From the NCBI GenBank assembly GCA_045127595.1, contig JBGVQS010000006.1, positions 1-64,000 of the forward strand: a stretch of 64,000 nt of DNA. Direction: 5' to 3'. Origin of the DNA: Scatosoma sp045127595. GTDB lineage: Bacteria > Bacillota > Clostridia > Christensenellales > Borkfalkiaceae. The position numbers and the translations under genes are program-made. Each line of letters starts with the position of its first letter. The stretch's first letter is position 1. Under the pieces are notes generated by a model. It searched no databases. It saw only the letters and a list, made by a program, of their open reading frames with translations, and was not told where the DNA came from. This document shows positions 8,594 to 16,811 of this stretch, piece by piece.

Positions 8594-9640
8594 TTATGCG
8601 CGTTCAGGCTTGATACACTCTCCCGTGGCGGCGCTTTGGAAGATGACGAAAAAGCCTTCTTCGGAAATGGCGGAACAGGGTACGAACGAACAAACGCCGC
8701 GGATTTCTTCGGGGGGATTGTTCTTATCCTTTGCCGCAAGCGCATAACATATATAGCGCGCTTTTCCCTCTTCATAAATTACGCCTACAAGATATTGCGG
8801 CGCGGTTTCTTCCCCTTTAATGCGAACCCATTCACTACACGAAAACGCCCCCCGTAGGGTGGTGTCTTGGGGATAGGTAATGAATAAATCGTCTATTTCG
8901 CTCTTTACGGATAAGTAGTACCCGTCGGGATCTTTTTCAAACGGGTGGAATACGCAATCAGCATTTCCATTCTCCGTTTCGTTACCCCTTTTAGCCGTTT
9001 GTTCGCTTTGATCTGCGTTTTTAAAACGTGCATTTTCGCAAGCTTTGCAAGACTGCTCTTGTTCATTGTTTTGCTCCTTTTCATAATAATTTTCATTTGC
9101 TACGCTTTCGTCGTCATAGATAGATTTTATCGGGAAAGGATCGGGGAATTTTTCCGGTTTTTCATCACTCAACGCGGACATGGGTGGTTCCTTTTTATCA
9201 TGTTGCTCCGTTTCCATACTCTCCGCAATCTCGGTTTTGACCGCTTTTCGATCGTTTTGTGGGAAGACGGGCGGCAAGGTTGCGCTTAATATCGCTTTCC
9301 AGTCGTATGCGCCCTTTCCGTTGATACCGTAAGCGATAGGCACGACGTCCGATTTCACGTAACAAAGGATGCCGCAAAAGCCGTCGGAAATATCTATATC
9401 CGAAAGTAGGTTAAAATAGCTTTTTCCGCGTAGGGAGAGCATTTCCGTTTTCCCTTTCCCGTCGGAGAGCAGGCAATAATACTCTCCAAGCGCGAGCGGC
9501 GCAAAATTGACGACGGAAACTTCCACCGCTAAATTTTTTCCGTATTGCTCGATTTTGATAAGCCCCGACAAAGTTTTTCCGTCTCCTGAAAAGCCTTGCT
9601 TTATCTGTCGCAAAATACACATTTTTTTGACGTAATTCAT
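8594..9640 (-). CDS. Unknown cytoplasmic protein
   Basis: 348 residues from ATG 9640, chosen because AAGGTGG lies 4-5 bases upstream; a longer frame begins five codons earlier. No signal peptide or membrane helix. The first 110 residues (with MCILRQIKQGFSGDG near the start) form a beta-rich domain. A low-complexity, charged linker rich in Glu, Lys and Asn spans about 125-225. A second beta-rich domain with SEWVRIKGE and YLVGVIYEEG spans about 235-348. I do not recognise the family. It is transcribed divergently from the VanZ-like gene across an A/T-tract region. Confidence 0.75.
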   Translation of the reverse strand: MNYVKKMCILRQIKQGFSGDGKTLSGLIKIEQYGKNLAVEVSVVNFAPLALGEYYCLLSDGKGKTEMLSLRGKSYFNLLSDIDISDGFCGILCYVKSDVVPIAYGINGKGAYDWKAILSATLPPVFPQNDRKAVKTEIAESMETEQHDKKEPPMSALSDEKPEKFPDPFPIKSIYDDESVANENYYEKEQNNEQEQSCKACENARFKNADQSEQTAKRGNETENGNADCVFHPFEKDPDGYYLSVKSEIDDLFITYPQDTTLRGAFSCSEWVRIKGEETAPQYLVGVIYEEGKARYICYALAAKDKNNPPEEIRGVCSFVPCSAISEEGFFVIFQSAATGECIKPERA

Positions 9641-9684
9641 AGACCACCTTAACAAAATTTATTTTCTTACAAAAGCTTACTGCC

Positions 9685-9753
9685 TTTTTTGGGTAAAAAA
9701 ATCGTTTTTTTTGTAAAAAAACACCTTTTTTCGTAGAAAAAAACAGGAAAAAA
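9685..9753. other. Phased A/T tracts (predicted curved DNA)
   Basis: Seven T- or A-tracts of 6-8 bases have centres near 9688, 9698, 9709, 9718, 9729, 9740 and 9750, that is about 10-11 bp apart. Tracts in helical phase cause intrinsic bending. The array lies between the divergent genes and ends about 25 bp upstream of the VanZ-like gene's -35 box. Confidence 0.65.
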
Positions 9754-9777
9754 TCCGCATAAAATGCTTGGAAAATA

Positions 9778-9806
9778 TTGACCTTATAACGAATTTATCG
9801 TATAAT
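9778..9806 (+). promoter_or_regulatory. Promoter of the VanZ-like gene, apparently giving a leaderless mRNA
   Basis: TTGACC (9778-9783), 17-bp spacer, TATAAT (9801-9806). The in-frame ATG at 9816 is only 9 bases after the -10 box, and no ribosome-binding site lies between. Confidence 0.8.
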
Positions 9807-9815
9807 AGTTATGTT

Positions 9816-10346
9816 ATGACTATCACAAAAAAACAAGTGCGAATATGGACGCTGCGTATTGTGTTGACTGCCCTTTGTTTGTTGATGATCGGGTTTATTA
9901 TCTCGAATTCTTTGCAAACGAGCGTGGAATCCACGAAACAAAGCACGACCGTTACGGACAAGGTACAGGACGTAGCGGGTGTTGTTGCGCCCGATTCGTT
10001 TGTAGCGACGGCAACGGGCGCGGCGTACGATAAACTGCAATCGATTATTCGCAGTATTGCGCACTTTTTACAGTTCGGGGTTTTGGGTGTGCTTGTCGTG
10101 TGGTGTTATTTTTCTTGGACAATGCAAAAAAAGTTTTTGTTTATCCCCTTTATTTTCATGCTGGTATTCCCGTTTTTTGACGAGTTTTTGCAAAACTATT
10201 CTTCGGGGAGAGCGGCGGAATGGAAGGATATTTTCTTGGATTTAAGCGGTGGAGCGTCGGGCGCGGTGTTCGCGCTTGTAAGCGTAGGATTCGTGCTTTG
10301 GTTGCGGTTTAGAAAAAGACAAAAACGGTTGGCGAAAACGGAATAA
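9816..10346 (+). CDS. VanZ-like membrane protein
   Basis: 176 residues from ATG 9816; the open frame extends upstream to 9768 but that part contains the promoter. About four membrane helices. The VanZ-family signature is visible: RSIAHFLQFGVLG near 74-86, FFDEFLQNYSSGRAAEWKDIFLDLSGGASG near 125-154, matching the conserved DE..Q...GR...D...N..G pattern. VanZ itself gives modest teicoplanin resistance, but most family members have no known role; a cell-envelope function is inference. The next gene begins 20 bp downstream and encodes a DUF368 protein, so both may act on envelope lipids. Confidence 0.85.
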   Translation: MTITKKQVRIWTLRIVLTALCLLMIGFIISNSLQTSVESTKQSTTVTDKVQDVAGVVAPDSFVATATGAAYDKLQSIIRSIAHFLQFGVLGVLVVWCYFSWTMQKKFLFIPFIFMLVFPFFDEFLQNYSSGRAAEWKDIFLDLSGGASGAVFALVSVGFVLWLRFRKRQKRLAKTE

Positions 10347-10366
10347 AGCATAAATAAGGAGAAATT

Positions 10367-11326
10367 ATGGCGCAGGAAAGTTTGGAAATAGCTTTGATAA
10401 AATACAATAAAAAAAGCTGGTGCAAGAGCGCGGTGCTTGGATTTTTTATCGGGCTTGCGGTAATCGTTCCGGGAATCAGCGGTTCGACGGTAGCGATCAT
10501 TTTTAAATTGTACGATCAATTTTTGTACGCGATCGGGAATTTGTTTAAAAAGTTTAAACAATGCTTTATTTTCCTACTGCCGATCGGGATCGGTATTATC
10601 GTCGGGTTTGGTTTGGGCTTTATTGCCGTGCAAAAGCTGCTCGAATTTATGCTGTTTGCGGTTGTTTGCCTATTTGCGGGCTTGATGAGTGGCGCGTTCC
10701 CTGCGGTAAAAGACGAAATCAAAGGCGCGCAGCGTACCAAAAAGCGTATCGCGTTGTTTGCGCTTGGCGTAATGATTCCCGTAGTGCTTGGCGCGGTTTC
10801 TGCCCTTTTGTCGGGGGACGGGGGTGCAAACGTCTTTGAAAACGTTGCTTGGTGGCACGTGGTATTGGCGCTCGTTTTAGGGTATCTTGTCGGGGTTACG
10901 CAAATTGTGCCTGGGCTTAGCGCAAGCGCGTTGCTTATGGCGTTCGGTTGGTTTAATAGCTTGGTTTCAAGCGTCAGCCTTACCTACTGGAAAGCAAATC
11001 CCGCCGTGATTTTTGTTTACGGCGCTTTGGCGGTTGGGTTCTTGCTTGGGTTGTTCACTTTCTCGAAATTCTTGACAGGCGTGTTTGCGAAAGCTCGTCA
11101 TACCGCGTATTCTATGATCGTTGGCTTGTCGCTCGGTTCGATTATTTCCATGTTCTGCAACGGAGATATTGTTGCTGTGTACAAGAGCTGGGGGGTAAAC
11201 GGCGCGGACGTTCCCGAAATCATTTTGGGTGTAGTGTTATTTGCGCTTGGCGTGGTCGTATCCTATTTACTCGTTCGCTATCAACGCAAAAAGGACGCGG
11301 AAGCGGCAAAGGAAGAAAATAAATAA
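10367..11326 (+). CDS. DUF368 membrane protein (polyprenyl-phosphate translocase family)
   Basis: 319 residues, about eight to nine membrane helices. The N-terminal sequence GLAVIVPGISGSTVAIIF (near 24-41) and the later TQIVPGLSASALLMAFG (near 178-194) are the two inverted-repeat-like PG(I/L)S motifs of DUF368. Members of this family (PopT) recycle undecaprenyl phosphate across the membrane for wall synthesis; assigning that role here rests on family knowledge. ATG follows AAGGAGAAATT, 20 bp after the VanZ-like gene, and a strong hairpin terminator follows the stop. Confidence 0.9.
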   Translation: MAQESLEIALIKYNKKSWCKSAVLGFFIGLAVIVPGISGSTVAIIFKLYDQFLYAIGNLFKKFKQCFIFLLPIGIGIIVGFGLGFIAVQKLLEFMLFAVVCLFAGLMSGAFPAVKDEIKGAQRTKKRIALFALGVMIPVVLGAVSALLSGDGGANVFENVAWWHVVLALVLGYLVGVTQIVPGLSASALLMAFGWFNSLVSSVSLTYWKANPAVIFVYGALAVGFLLGLFTFSKFLTGVFAKARHTAYSMIVGLSLGSIISMFCNGDIVAVYKSWGVNGADVPEIILGVVLFALGVVVSYLLVRYQRKKDAEAAKEENK

Positions 11327-11332
11327 AAACAA

Positions 11333-11374
11333 GGGGGCAGGTACGCGTTGAACGGTACTGGTCCCCCCTTTTTT
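11333..11374 (+). terminator. Terminator formed from a dispersed-repeat copy
   Basis: GGGGGCAGGTACGCGTTGAA begins a hairpin whose other arm ends in GTCCCCCC, followed by six or more T. The left arm is a variant (GCG for GAG) of the window's dispersed repeat, here evidently serving as the terminator for the DUF368 gene. Confidence 0.8.
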
Positions 11375-11388
11375 ACTAAGGCAAAGTT

Positions 11389-12171
11389 ATGAATGTTTTA
11401 AAGAAGCTTGCCGTGAAGTTGCGGCAAAAAGCGGCTCTGCGCGGCTATACCTGCGATCGGTGCGGAAAAGAGGTTTTTGATTATCCGTCGAAGCGGCTTT
11501 GTGAGGATTGCGAAACACTGCTTTGGAAGAATACGGAAGCCGTTTGTCCAAAGTGCGGCAGAGGGGTGCTTTCGCAAGGGGTTTGTCTTACCTGCAAAAG
11601 CCGCATGCCAAAATTCACGCAAGGCATTTCCGCGTTTGTCTATTACGGGGAAACGGCGGCGCTTGTCAATCGCTTTAAAAACGGAGAACGGATTTTGGGT
11701 TTCTATTTCGCGGAAAAGATGTCGAATGCGCTGTATACAAGCTTGCAAGCGCGTAACGCAAACAGCGAAAAGAAGGAAAACAATGTAAACGAGCCGTTGT
11801 TGATATTGTCCGTGCCCACAACGAAAGCGCGCTTGCGCGAACGCGGCTTTAATCAAGCGGAAGATCTTGCGATAACCGTGTGCAAAATGTTAGAAAAAAA
11901 GGGGCTTTCCGCTATATACGACGAGGACGTTCTCATCAAACAACGGGAAACTTCCATGCAGAAGCATATGCACCGCGAAGAGCGCGCGAAAAACGTAGAC
12001 GGGGCATACCGGGTGCAAAAAAGAAGTGTTTGCAAGAATCAACGTATCGTGCTTATCGACGATATTATGACGACGGGCGCAACCGGTAGCGAATGTGCGG
12101 AACGGTTATTTGCGGCAGGTGCAAAGGAAGTGTATTTTTTAACTGCTGCGTCCTTGCAGGAAAGCAAATAA
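11389..12171 (+). CDS. comF: ComF-family phosphoribosyltransferase-like protein
   Basis: 260 residues. Two zinc-knuckle CxxC pairs in the N-terminus (CDRCGK at 21-26 and CEDC at 38-41, then CPKCGRG and CLTCKSR) precede a PRTase domain with the PRPP-binding motif IVLIDDIMTTGATG near 221-234. ComF proteins are needed for DNA uptake in competent Firmicutes and bind single-stranded DNA transactions; here no comFA is adjacent, so competence is only a family-based guess. An Arg-rich segment RLRERGFNQAE, also conserved in the family, is present. It is convergent with the NlpC/P60 gene 11 bp downstream. Confidence 0.93.
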   Translation: MNVLKKLAVKLRQKAALRGYTCDRCGKEVFDYPSKRLCEDCETLLWKNTEAVCPKCGRGVLSQGVCLTCKSRMPKFTQGISAFVYYGETAALVNRFKNGERILGFYFAEKMSNALYTSLQARNANSEKKENNVNEPLLILSVPTTKARLRERGFNQAEDLAITVCKMLEKKGLSAIYDEDVLIKQRETSMQKHMHREERAKNVDGAYRVQKRSVCKNQRIVLIDDIMTTGATGSECAERLFAAGAKEVYFLTAASLQESK

Positions 12172-12182
12172 ATCGAATGATT

Positions 12183-13025
12183 TTACGTAAACCGTCTTGC
12201 TTCGATATAATATCCCCACCGCGTAGAGCTCATTTTTTCAATGCGCGCATAATCGGACGCGGTGTGTAAAATGTAATTATCTCCAAGATAGATGGCAACA
12301 TGGCCGACGCGTTCTACGCCCGTTTTGTGTTGGCGTTCGGCGTTGGTAAAATAGATACAGTCCCCTCGTTTTAATTCCGATTTCGGAACAAAAGTTCCTT
12401 GTTTGACTTGGGTACGGGTAGTAACTTGCAATAAAGTATTCGCGCCCTTATAAAAGACGTATTGCACCAAGGACGAGCAGTCGAATTTTTGCGCGGTGAA
12501 AGAAGAAAGTAAATTCCCCTTTCCGTCGTGCAAGCGCACCGCACCATACACGTAGGGAACGCCGATCAGCTTATATCCCTCGTTTAAGACGGTTTCCACC
12601 GTCCTATCGTCGCTTTGTTTTAAAGAAAAAACGCTCGCGTATTCGGCGTATATGTAGGCGACTTTATTTTTATAATAGGTTTTGTACCAGTTGCCGATTT
12701 TTTCAATCAACACGTACATGGTACCCTTTTCCGCTTGTCCAAGCGTGGAGAAATTTGTTCCCGCGCCCGAGCGGATATTCACGTTTTCGCCTATGCAGCG
12801 GAAATAGCTTGCATATTTTATAATCGGTTGCGACGGCGTTTCAGGCTCGGTAGAGCTTTCGCTGCTACTGCCCGTCTCGTCGTCGGGGGAGTCGATTTCC
12901 TCGGAAACCGAGCTTTCGGCGGAAAAATTTTGTTTGGAATCGGCGTTGCAGCCGTGTAGTGCGGCGATCGACGAAAACATCGTGATCGCAAAAATAAAAG
13001 AAAGAAAACGGGTTCTTTTTTTCAT
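12183..13025 (-). CDS. Lipoprotein cell-wall hydrolase: SH3b plus NlpC/P60
   Basis: 280 residues. Signal peptide with lipobox ending in Cys26 (IAALHGC), then a Ser/Glu/Asp-rich spacer (about 30-68), an SH3b domain (about 75-135, with NIRSGAGTNFSTLG), and a C-terminal NlpC/P60 peptidase. The catalytic Cys lies in FDCSSLVQYVF (about 180-190) and the His in GHVAIYLGDNYILHTA (about 244-259). It should cleave D-gamma-Glu-diamino acid bonds of peptidoglycan at the outer membrane face. It has its own promoter on the minus strand, and AAAGGAGG precedes the start. Confidence 0.94.
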   Translation of the reverse strand: MKKRTRFLSFIFAITMFSSIAALHGCNADSKQNFSAESSVSEEIDSPDDETGSSSESSTEPETPSQPIIKYASYFRCIGENVNIRSGAGTNFSTLGQAEKGTMYVLIEKIGNWYKTYYKNKVAYIYAEYASVFSLKQSDDRTVETVLNEGYKLIGVPYVYGAVRLHDGKGNLLSSFTAQKFDCSSLVQYVFYKGANTLLQVTTRTQVKQGTFVPKSELKRGDCIYFTNAERQHKTGVERVGHVAIYLGDNYILHTASDYARIEKMSSTRWGYYIEARRFT

Positions 13026-13087
13026 AAATCCTCCTTTGGATTTCTTGGGTTTGATATGTTCCTTAAAAAAGGGAAACTCTTACGCAA

Positions 13088-13116
13088 AGTGTACCAAACC
13101 TACCGCGCAAGGTCAA
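13088..13116 (-). promoter_or_regulatory. Promoter of the NlpC/P60 lipoprotein gene
   Basis: Minus strand TTGACC (13116-13111), 17-bp spacer, TACACT (13093-13088), about 60 bases before the start. Confidence 0.7.
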
Positions 13117-13247
13117 TAGGAGAAGAAAGGAAGGCGCGCCAAGATTCGCCAGAGCAGGAAAAAAGAAGAAAAAACCTATAAAGAAAGGCTTGTTTTTGCC
13201 TGTTTATTTCTAATAAAGAAGAAAATTTCCAACGGCAAAGGAGAAAA

Positions 13248-13460
13248 ATGATGTCCGAACTTGATTTATTGAAATTGTTTCAGCTTTACGGGGAAGAAAC
13301 GGAGCTTGGGGATTTTTCCCCCGAAGAGCTTCGGGATATGCTCGACGCGCTTGAAGCCAACGGCGAAGAAATCCCCTTAACGAAAGAAGCCTTTAAAGAG
13401 AAATATTTCGCGTACTATGATGATGTGAAGGATAAGTCTTTGAAAAAACAAGACTGGTGA
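13248..13460 (+). CDS. Small acidic hypothetical protein
   Basis: 70 residues, very acidic, predicted all-helical, with no Cys, no signal peptide and no membrane segment. A strong GCAAAGGAG site 6-7 bases before ATG 13248 supports translation. A second ATG follows at once, so the start could be one codon later. It stands alone between the NlpC/P60 promoter region and a repeat-filled gap. No family recognised. Confidence 0.7.
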   Translation: MMSELDLLKLFQLYGEETELGDFSPEELRDMLDALEANGEEIPLTKEAFKEKYFAYYDDVKDKSLKKQDW

Positions 13461-13800
13461 AAAACAAAGAATCTGCGGCGAAATACAGCGTTGTATCTCC
13501 GTGCCCCTTGGTTACGTACAGACGTACGCGCCCTGCGGGGTACTCGATACGCCTTGTTTTTCTTGCAGCTTGCTTTGTTTTTAAACAAAGAATCTGCGGC
13601 GCATTTCTTCGTCAAGCTTGCGTTTTGCCTTGCTCATGTACAGGCGTACACTCCCATCGGCAAATACGCGCTTTCCTTGAACTGCTTGCAGCTTGCTTTG
13701 TTTTTCGTCGCTTGGGAACAACCGAGCGGATAACAATCGCAAACGAAAGATAGATAAGACATGATCCAACGGAACGTTGGCGGAACGTTGGCTATATAAA
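13461..13800. repeat. Mosaic intergenic repeat region A
   Basis: This gene-free stretch is built of repeated blocks shared with region B (24117-24450). AAACAAAGAATCTGCGGCG occurs at about 13463 and 13591; CTTGCAGCTTGCTTTGTTTT occurs at about 13560 and 13685. A block of about 90 bases starting at CGCATTTCTTCGTCAAGCTTG (near 13609) recurs in B with many point changes. CCGTGCCCCTTGGTTACGTA (13499-13518) is identical in B. Near the end CATGATCCAACGGAACGTTGG contains a CCAACG-GAA-CGTTGG hairpin. Frames of 80-98 codons cross it but appear to be repeat-derived and have no ribosome site of quality. Confidence 0.75.
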
Positions 13801-13831
13801 TAGATAATACAATCGCAAAGATTTTTTTTAA

Positions 13832-13859
13832 AAACTATTGACAAACCTGTCGATAGTTT
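13832..13859. promoter_or_regulatory. Candidate operator palindrome over the -35 box
   Basis: AAACTATTGACA (13832-13843), 4-bp centre, TGTCGATAGTTT (13848-13859): an inverted repeat with 11 of 12 positions matching. The left arm contains the whole -35 hexamer and the right arm fills the spacer, the arrangement expected for repressor control. The cognate regulator is unknown. Confidence 0.6.
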
Positions 13860-13866
13860 TTATAAT
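13838..13866 (+). promoter_or_regulatory. Consensus promoter for the 13891-16615 operon
   Basis: TTGACA (13838-13843), exactly 17 bp, TATAAT (13861-13866), 25 bp before the first gene. AAAGGAGGG precedes that gene's ATG. Confidence 0.88.
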
Positions 13867-13890
13867 AATACAAAAAAAGGAGGGCGGCGT

Positions 13891-14694
13891 ATGAAGGACG
13901 AATTAAATCCGTTAGAAACAAACAACGAAACGATTTCAGAACTATACGATTATGAAGAAGCGTCAGCCGCTCCTATCTTTAACCAACCCACCGATCTACA
14001 TAATGCCCCCGAACACGGAGCGGACAAACCCCGAACGCCCAAAAAGAAAAACCCGATCAACCTAATGACCTCTTTCGTTGCGACGGTAACGGTGGCAGGA
14101 ACAGTCGCGGTAACCACGCTAACGGGGAGCGATTTAAAAGCGAAAATCACAAATTTGGCGGCAACGGATACGGCGGTTGTGTATCGCGTCGAGTTAGAGG
14201 AACTACCCGAAGGCGAAAGCGTAACCATCGTCATTTTCAACGACTTTATCCGCTATGAGCAGCCGCTTGAAAATACCGTCGGGGAAGGTATATTCGACGG
14301 ATTAAAGCCGGGCGTAAAATATACGCTTGCGGTCAAAGACGGCGGAGAAACGATTGCGCAAAAATCCGTGTACACCCGATTTTCCGAGGCGAAGCTGGAC
14401 GGGCTTACCTATGAATGTAAATGCGCCGTAGACGGATATTTTTATTTCGATTTGGATTACGTGGATAAGCGCGGCGAGTGGCAGGATTTTTCCGCAACGC
14501 TCACGGATGAGTATGGAAATACGGCGTATTGCGAATTCACCGATAATCCCGACGAAAGACAGCAAATGGACGTGGCGGGCGCAAATCTTCGCGGGGAAAC
14601 GGCTACGCTATTCGTTTACTGTTACTCCACGGAAGTTATGTTCGAAGGCAAACCTTTGCAAATAAAACTTGTTGAAGAACAAGTAGAAATATAA
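13891..14694 (+). CDS. Membrane-anchored protein with fibronectin-III-like domain
   Basis: 267 residues. An acidic and then Lys/Pro-rich cytoplasmic N-terminus (1-53, ending TPKKKNP) is followed by one membrane helix at about 55-76 and an external beta-rich region. The stretch from about 90 to 165, with VVYRVELEELPEGESVTIVI and LKPGVKYTLAVKDG, looks like a fibronectin-III-type domain; a second beta domain follows. First gene of a likely operon with an MscS channel (22 bp downstream), under a palindrome-covered consensus promoter. Function unknown. Confidence 0.75.
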   Translation: MKDELNPLETNNETISELYDYEEASAAPIFNQPTDLHNAPEHGADKPRTPKKKNPINLMTSFVATVTVAGTVAVTTLTGSDLKAKITNLAATDTAVVYRVELEELPEGESVTIVIFNDFIRYEQPLENTVGEGIFDGLKPGVKYTLAVKDGGETIAQKSVYTRFSEAKLDGLTYECKCAVDGYFYFDLDYVDKRGEWQDFSATLTDEYGNTAYCEFTDNPDERQQMDVAGANLRGETATLFVYCYSTEVMFEGKPLQIKLVEEQVEI

Positions 14695-14716
14695 TAAAAT
14701 ATAAGGAAAAAAGAAT

Positions 14717-15754
14717 ATGAGCGACGAAAAGAAATACGGAACAAAGAAAACAAGCAAAGCCAAAGTGGTTGTTTACGTTGTATTGCTGTTGGCGACGATC
14801 GCGTCTTTCGTTTTTAACGATAAGCTGTTTGGCGAAGAATCGATCTTTTACGATACGGTGGTAAAAAACAACCGATTTGTCAACTCGCTGTATCAAAAAA
14901 TCCCTGCGTTGATCCGCACGGTGCAGATTATTACGATTGCTTGGACGGTCAACGTACTATTGCGCGGAATCATCAAAATTTGTATTCCACGCAGTAATCG
15001 CGGCTTGACCATTTTCAAGCTTTTAGGCAGCTTCATCAAATACCTGGTAGCCATCTTTGCGATTTTATTCATACTTAGCGCATGGGGCGTGAACACGGCG
15101 GCGCTCGTTGCCAGCGCAGGTATTTTAGGGCTGGTCGTAGGTCTTGGCGCGCAGAGCTTGATTGCCGATATTCTTGCGGGCTTGTTTATCGTATTTGAGG
15201 GCGAATATCAGGTTGGGGATATTATCGTAGTAGACGGTTGGCGCGGAACGGTAGAAGAAATCGGGATTCGTTCGACGAGAATCGTGGACGCAGGCGGCAA
15301 CGTAAAAATCATCAACAACAGCGGAATCACTTCCGTTATCAACCAAACGCAAGAGCTTTCCGTTGCCAAAGCAAGCATTTCCATCGAATACGGAGAATCC
15401 ATTCCCCGTGTGGAAATTGTCATTCGCGACAATCTTGAAAAGATTCAAAAAGCGATTCCCGAAATCGTAGAAGGTCCTTTTTATAAGGGAGTCAACCTGC
15501 TCAATTCGTCGAGCGTAGACCTGCTTTTCTTGGCAAAATGTAAAGAAGAAGATATTTATACGGTACAGCGTGCGATGAACAGAGAGTTAAAGATTTTGTT
15601 TGATGAAAACGACATCAACATTCCTTTCCCGCAAATTGTACTCAATCAGCCGATCAAGCTGGACACTACGTCCAAGCAAACGGTGAAGCGTGCCGCGGAA
15701 CGGTTTGTAAAAGAGCAGCAGGAAATTTCCAAAGACGTAGAAGAAAAAATATAA
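14717..15754 (+). CDS. Small-conductance mechanosensitive channel (MscS family)
   Basis: 345 residues. Three predicted membrane helices: about 14-32, 67-85 and the pore-lining TM3 at about 112-150. TM3 shows the expected Ala/Gly-rich pattern AALVASAGILGLVVGLGAQSLIADILAGLFIVFE. The beta domain with DIIVVDGWRGTVEEIGIRSTRI follows, and then the alpha/beta cage. It opens under membrane tension to release solutes on osmotic downshock. Second gene of an apparent three-gene operon behind a potential repressor site. Confidence 0.95.
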   Translation: MSDEKKYGTKKTSKAKVVVYVVLLLATIASFVFNDKLFGEESIFYDTVVKNNRFVNSLYQKIPALIRTVQIITIAWTVNVLLRGIIKICIPRSNRGLTIFKLLGSFIKYLVAIFAILFILSAWGVNTAALVASAGILGLVVGLGAQSLIADILAGLFIVFEGEYQVGDIIVVDGWRGTVEEIGIRSTRIVDAGGNVKIINNSGITSVINQTQELSVAKASISIEYGESIPRVEIVIRDNLEKIQKAIPEIVEGPFYKGVNLLNSSSVDLLFLAKCKEEDIYTVQRAMNRELKILFDENDINIPFPQIVLNQPIKLDTTSKQTVKRAAERFVKEQQEISKDVEEKI

Positions 15755-15781
15755 TCCCCTTTCCCTTTTAGGAGAACGAGT

Positions 15782-16615
15782 ATGCATAAATTACGGCGAA
15801 AAATGTTATGCGGAGCGGCGGCTTTACTCGCTTGTTTCGGGCTGAGCTTTTATCCCGTATTCCGCGTAGAAACCACCAAAAGCGAAACGACCGCAACGGA
15901 AGATACGACTCCGCCCGCAGACGATACTACCCCCTCTACCGAAGACACGGCGCCGATCGATACGTCGGTGGATTACGAGGGGTTGGCGGACGATTTTTTG
16001 GCGCAATATCCTGTGTTGACGAAAGAATATGCGGACGTTGGAGCGTCGGATTTGGAAACGCTCGAATGGCTGCAAGCGGAATACGAATATTTTGATTATA
16101 ATTTACAAGTTGGTTTGGATATAAAATCGTATGCCGAAGACTACGGCGCGTTTAGCGATATGCTTTTAAACCGCGTACACAAAGCGGATTATGAAAACAC
16201 GCGCAAGGCGGTTTTAGAGGATCTTTCCACGATTTTGCGCGGCTGCGACGGACAGGAAGTCCGCGCATATTTGGCGCAGGAAATTGCCTACATACAAACG
16301 GATACCTACGACGAAAACGGATTTTTTGACCAAAGCGTAAATTATTACGAAGAAAAAACGACGTATTTGTTGTCGGCGGCGGCGGGCTTTGAAGATATGC
16401 GCGCAATCTACCGCGGTGTAAATCAAATGGAAGAAAGGTATCAAGCCTATGAAAAGGGCGAGTATTCTTCCGAGTTGCTGTCTACGCTCCGTGCCTTAGC
16501 TGACGGCAAAATTGCGCAGATGAAAGCGCTTACGCCCAAATCGGAGAATATCAGCGAAAGCGTTCAAACGCTTTTAGAAGAAGGTTTCACGGAAATGGAA
16601 GAAGCGGTTGCATAA
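15782..16615 (+). CDS. Secreted or membrane-anchored helical protein, unknown
   Basis: 277 residues. A signal peptide or anchor (about 5-26) lacks a clear lipobox. A Thr/Pro/Asp-rich spacer with TTPPADDTTPSTEDT (about 40-58) follows, then a mostly helical, acidic domain with many Tyr and Glu (about 65-277). No catalytic motif is evident. It begins 27 bp after the MscS gene behind TTTTAGGAGAACG and ends before a strong terminator, so it is probably the last gene of the operon. Family not recognised. Confidence 0.75.
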   Translation: MHKLRRKMLCGAAALLACFGLSFYPVFRVETTKSETTATEDTTPPADDTTPSTEDTAPIDTSVDYEGLADDFLAQYPVLTKEYADVGASDLETLEWLQAEYEYFDYNLQVGLDIKSYAEDYGAFSDMLLNRVHKADYENTRKAVLEDLSTILRGCDGQEVRAYLAQEIAYIQTDTYDENGFFDQSVNYYEEKTTYLLSAAAGFEDMRAIYRGVNQMEERYQAYEKGEYSSELLSTLRALADGKIAQMKALTPKSENISESVQTLLEEGFTEMEEAVA

Positions 16616-16632
16616 AAATATTCCCCGTTTAT

Positions 16633-16666
16633 CCCCCGTTCGAGAATACTCGGACGGGATTTTTCT
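16633..16666 (+). terminator. Terminator closing the MscS operon
   Basis: Stem CCCGTTCGAG (16635-16644) with CTCGGACGGG (16649-16658), tetraloop, then ATTTTTC. Confidence 0.88.
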
Positions 16667-16758
16667 TACACGGTGGTTTTTTAAGGGAATATTTGCGGAA
16701 AAATTTTCAAAATTCGTCAGATTTTTTTCGTTTTTATATAGCTTTATTTGAAGAAATA

Positions 16759-16767
16759 TGTTATAAT
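16759..16767 (+). promoter_or_regulatory. Extended -10 promoter for pyrH
   Basis: TGTTATAAT (16759-16767), the extended -10 form, with no good -35 hexamer at the expected distance, 44 bp before the pyrH start. Confidence 0.55.
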
Positions 16768-16811
16768 GGATAAAATACGTGATTTTGCGTAAAAACAAAG
16801 GAGATAAAAGA

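Noticed and set aside
13457..13753. Frame of 98 codons in repeat region A
   Set aside because: It is made of shared repeat blocks that lack the same frame in region B, and it has no ribosome site.
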